Shown: in pieces, positions 48,272 through 48,379 of the stretch
Position numbering within the stretch: position 1 is the first letter of the stretch
Layout: each line of letters opens with the position of its first letter
Assembly (NCBI RefSeq): GCF_008923205.2
Contig: NZ_WBMS02000041.1
Location: 40,041 to 88,419, forward strand
Direction of reading: 5' to 3'
Source of the DNA: Actinomadura physcomitrii
Lineage (GTDB): Bacteria > Actinomycetota > Actinomycetes > Streptosporangiales > Streptosporangiaceae
DNA length: 48,379 nucleotides
The notes under the pieces: model-generated
Told to the model about the DNA's origin: nothing
The model's input: only the letters and a program-made list of their open reading frames with translations
Database searches by the model: none
Position numbers and translations under genes: made by a program

Positions 48272-48379
48272 TCAAGCAGCAGTGGGTTGATCTTGTTTGA
48301 GGAGGGTCTGGAGGGCTCGGTGTTGGGCGGGGTCGTAGGGGACGCGGTCCTGCCAGCAGTGCCAGATCACGAACAGCCA
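48272..48379 (-). CDS. Transposase C-terminal fragment (runs off the window)
   Basis: The last 35 codons of a minus-strand gene whose stop (TGA) is at 48272-48274 and whose 5' part lies beyond the window. The sequence WLFVIWHCWQDRVPYDPAQH resembles the C-terminal end of IS110/IS902-type transposases. With so little sequence the family is a guess; an integrase or other recombinase is possible. Confidence 0.5.
   Translation of the reverse strand, partial: WLFVIWHCWQDRVPYDPAQHRALQTLLKQDQPTAA

Overview
The window is about 72% GC, uses GTG and TTG starts freely, and shows strong third-position G/C bias. Gene order matches the conserved high-GC actinomycete block tRNA-Thr, tRNA-Met, rpmG, maoC/hadAB-like genes, murB ... 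aspC, tRNA-Trp, secE, nusG, rplK, rplA ... rplJ, rplL ... rpoB, rpoC. The CU044_5270-type protein with its ECF sigma factor, a complete mce operon between rplL and rpoB, and the RpoB sequence suggest a Streptosporangiales actinomycete (Actinomadura/Thermomonosporaceae-like). The genus is an inference.

Layout. 1-2.3 kb: a hypothetical protein divergent from an acyl-CoA dehydrogenase, sharing a palindromic operator. 2.4-5.5 kb: tRNA-Thr(GGT), tRNA-Met(CAT), rpmG (its 3' end copied into two perfect 80-bp tandem repeats), two hot-dog dehydratase subunits and murB. 5.5-8.5 kb: a yybP-ykoY-type Mn2+ riboswitch ahead of a UPF0016/GDT1 Mn2+ exporter, then a TetR regulator and MFS efflux pump that share an operator. 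8.5-13.5 kb: adenosine-deaminase-like protein, a repeat-rich exported protein, a SigE-family sigma factor with a membrane-anchored partner, and an aspartate aminotransferase. 13.7-16.8 kb: tRNA-Trp, secE, nusG, rplK and rplA, with three CRISPR-like palindromic repeats in the nusG-rplK gap. 16.9-21.5 kb: acyl-CoA synthetase, a membrane-anchored secreted protein and two paralogous LppX/LprG-type lipoproteins. 21.5-22.9 kb: L10 leader with attenuator, rplJ, rplL.

23.4-35.4 kb is a complete MCE lipid-import operon: Mkl ATPase, two YrbE permeases, MceA-F and two Mce-associated membrane proteins, mostly with overlapping stop/start codons. 35.7-43.3 kb is rpoB-rpoC with a good housekeeping promoter. 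RpoB deviates from the usual actinobacterial sequence at three positions of the rifampicin-resistance determining region, including Asn at the E. coli Ser531 position. 43.5-46.7 kb: a DinB2-like polymerase without an aromatic steric gate, a tiny Cys-rich secreted protein, and a sigma/CU044_5270 pair.

From about 47.43 kb the character changes. An aldo/keto reductase is cut off at about 60% of its length and is followed by nearly gene-free, lower-GC DNA with short tandem repeats and a T-tailed terminator, then a small unknown ORF and the C-terminal end of a transposase-like gene. This looks like the edge of an inserted element. Most of the window is conserved core; the less ordinary features are the rpmG-tail repeats, the CRISPR-like repeats in the nusG-rplK gap, the RRDR changes, the gate-less polymerase and the right-hand junction.
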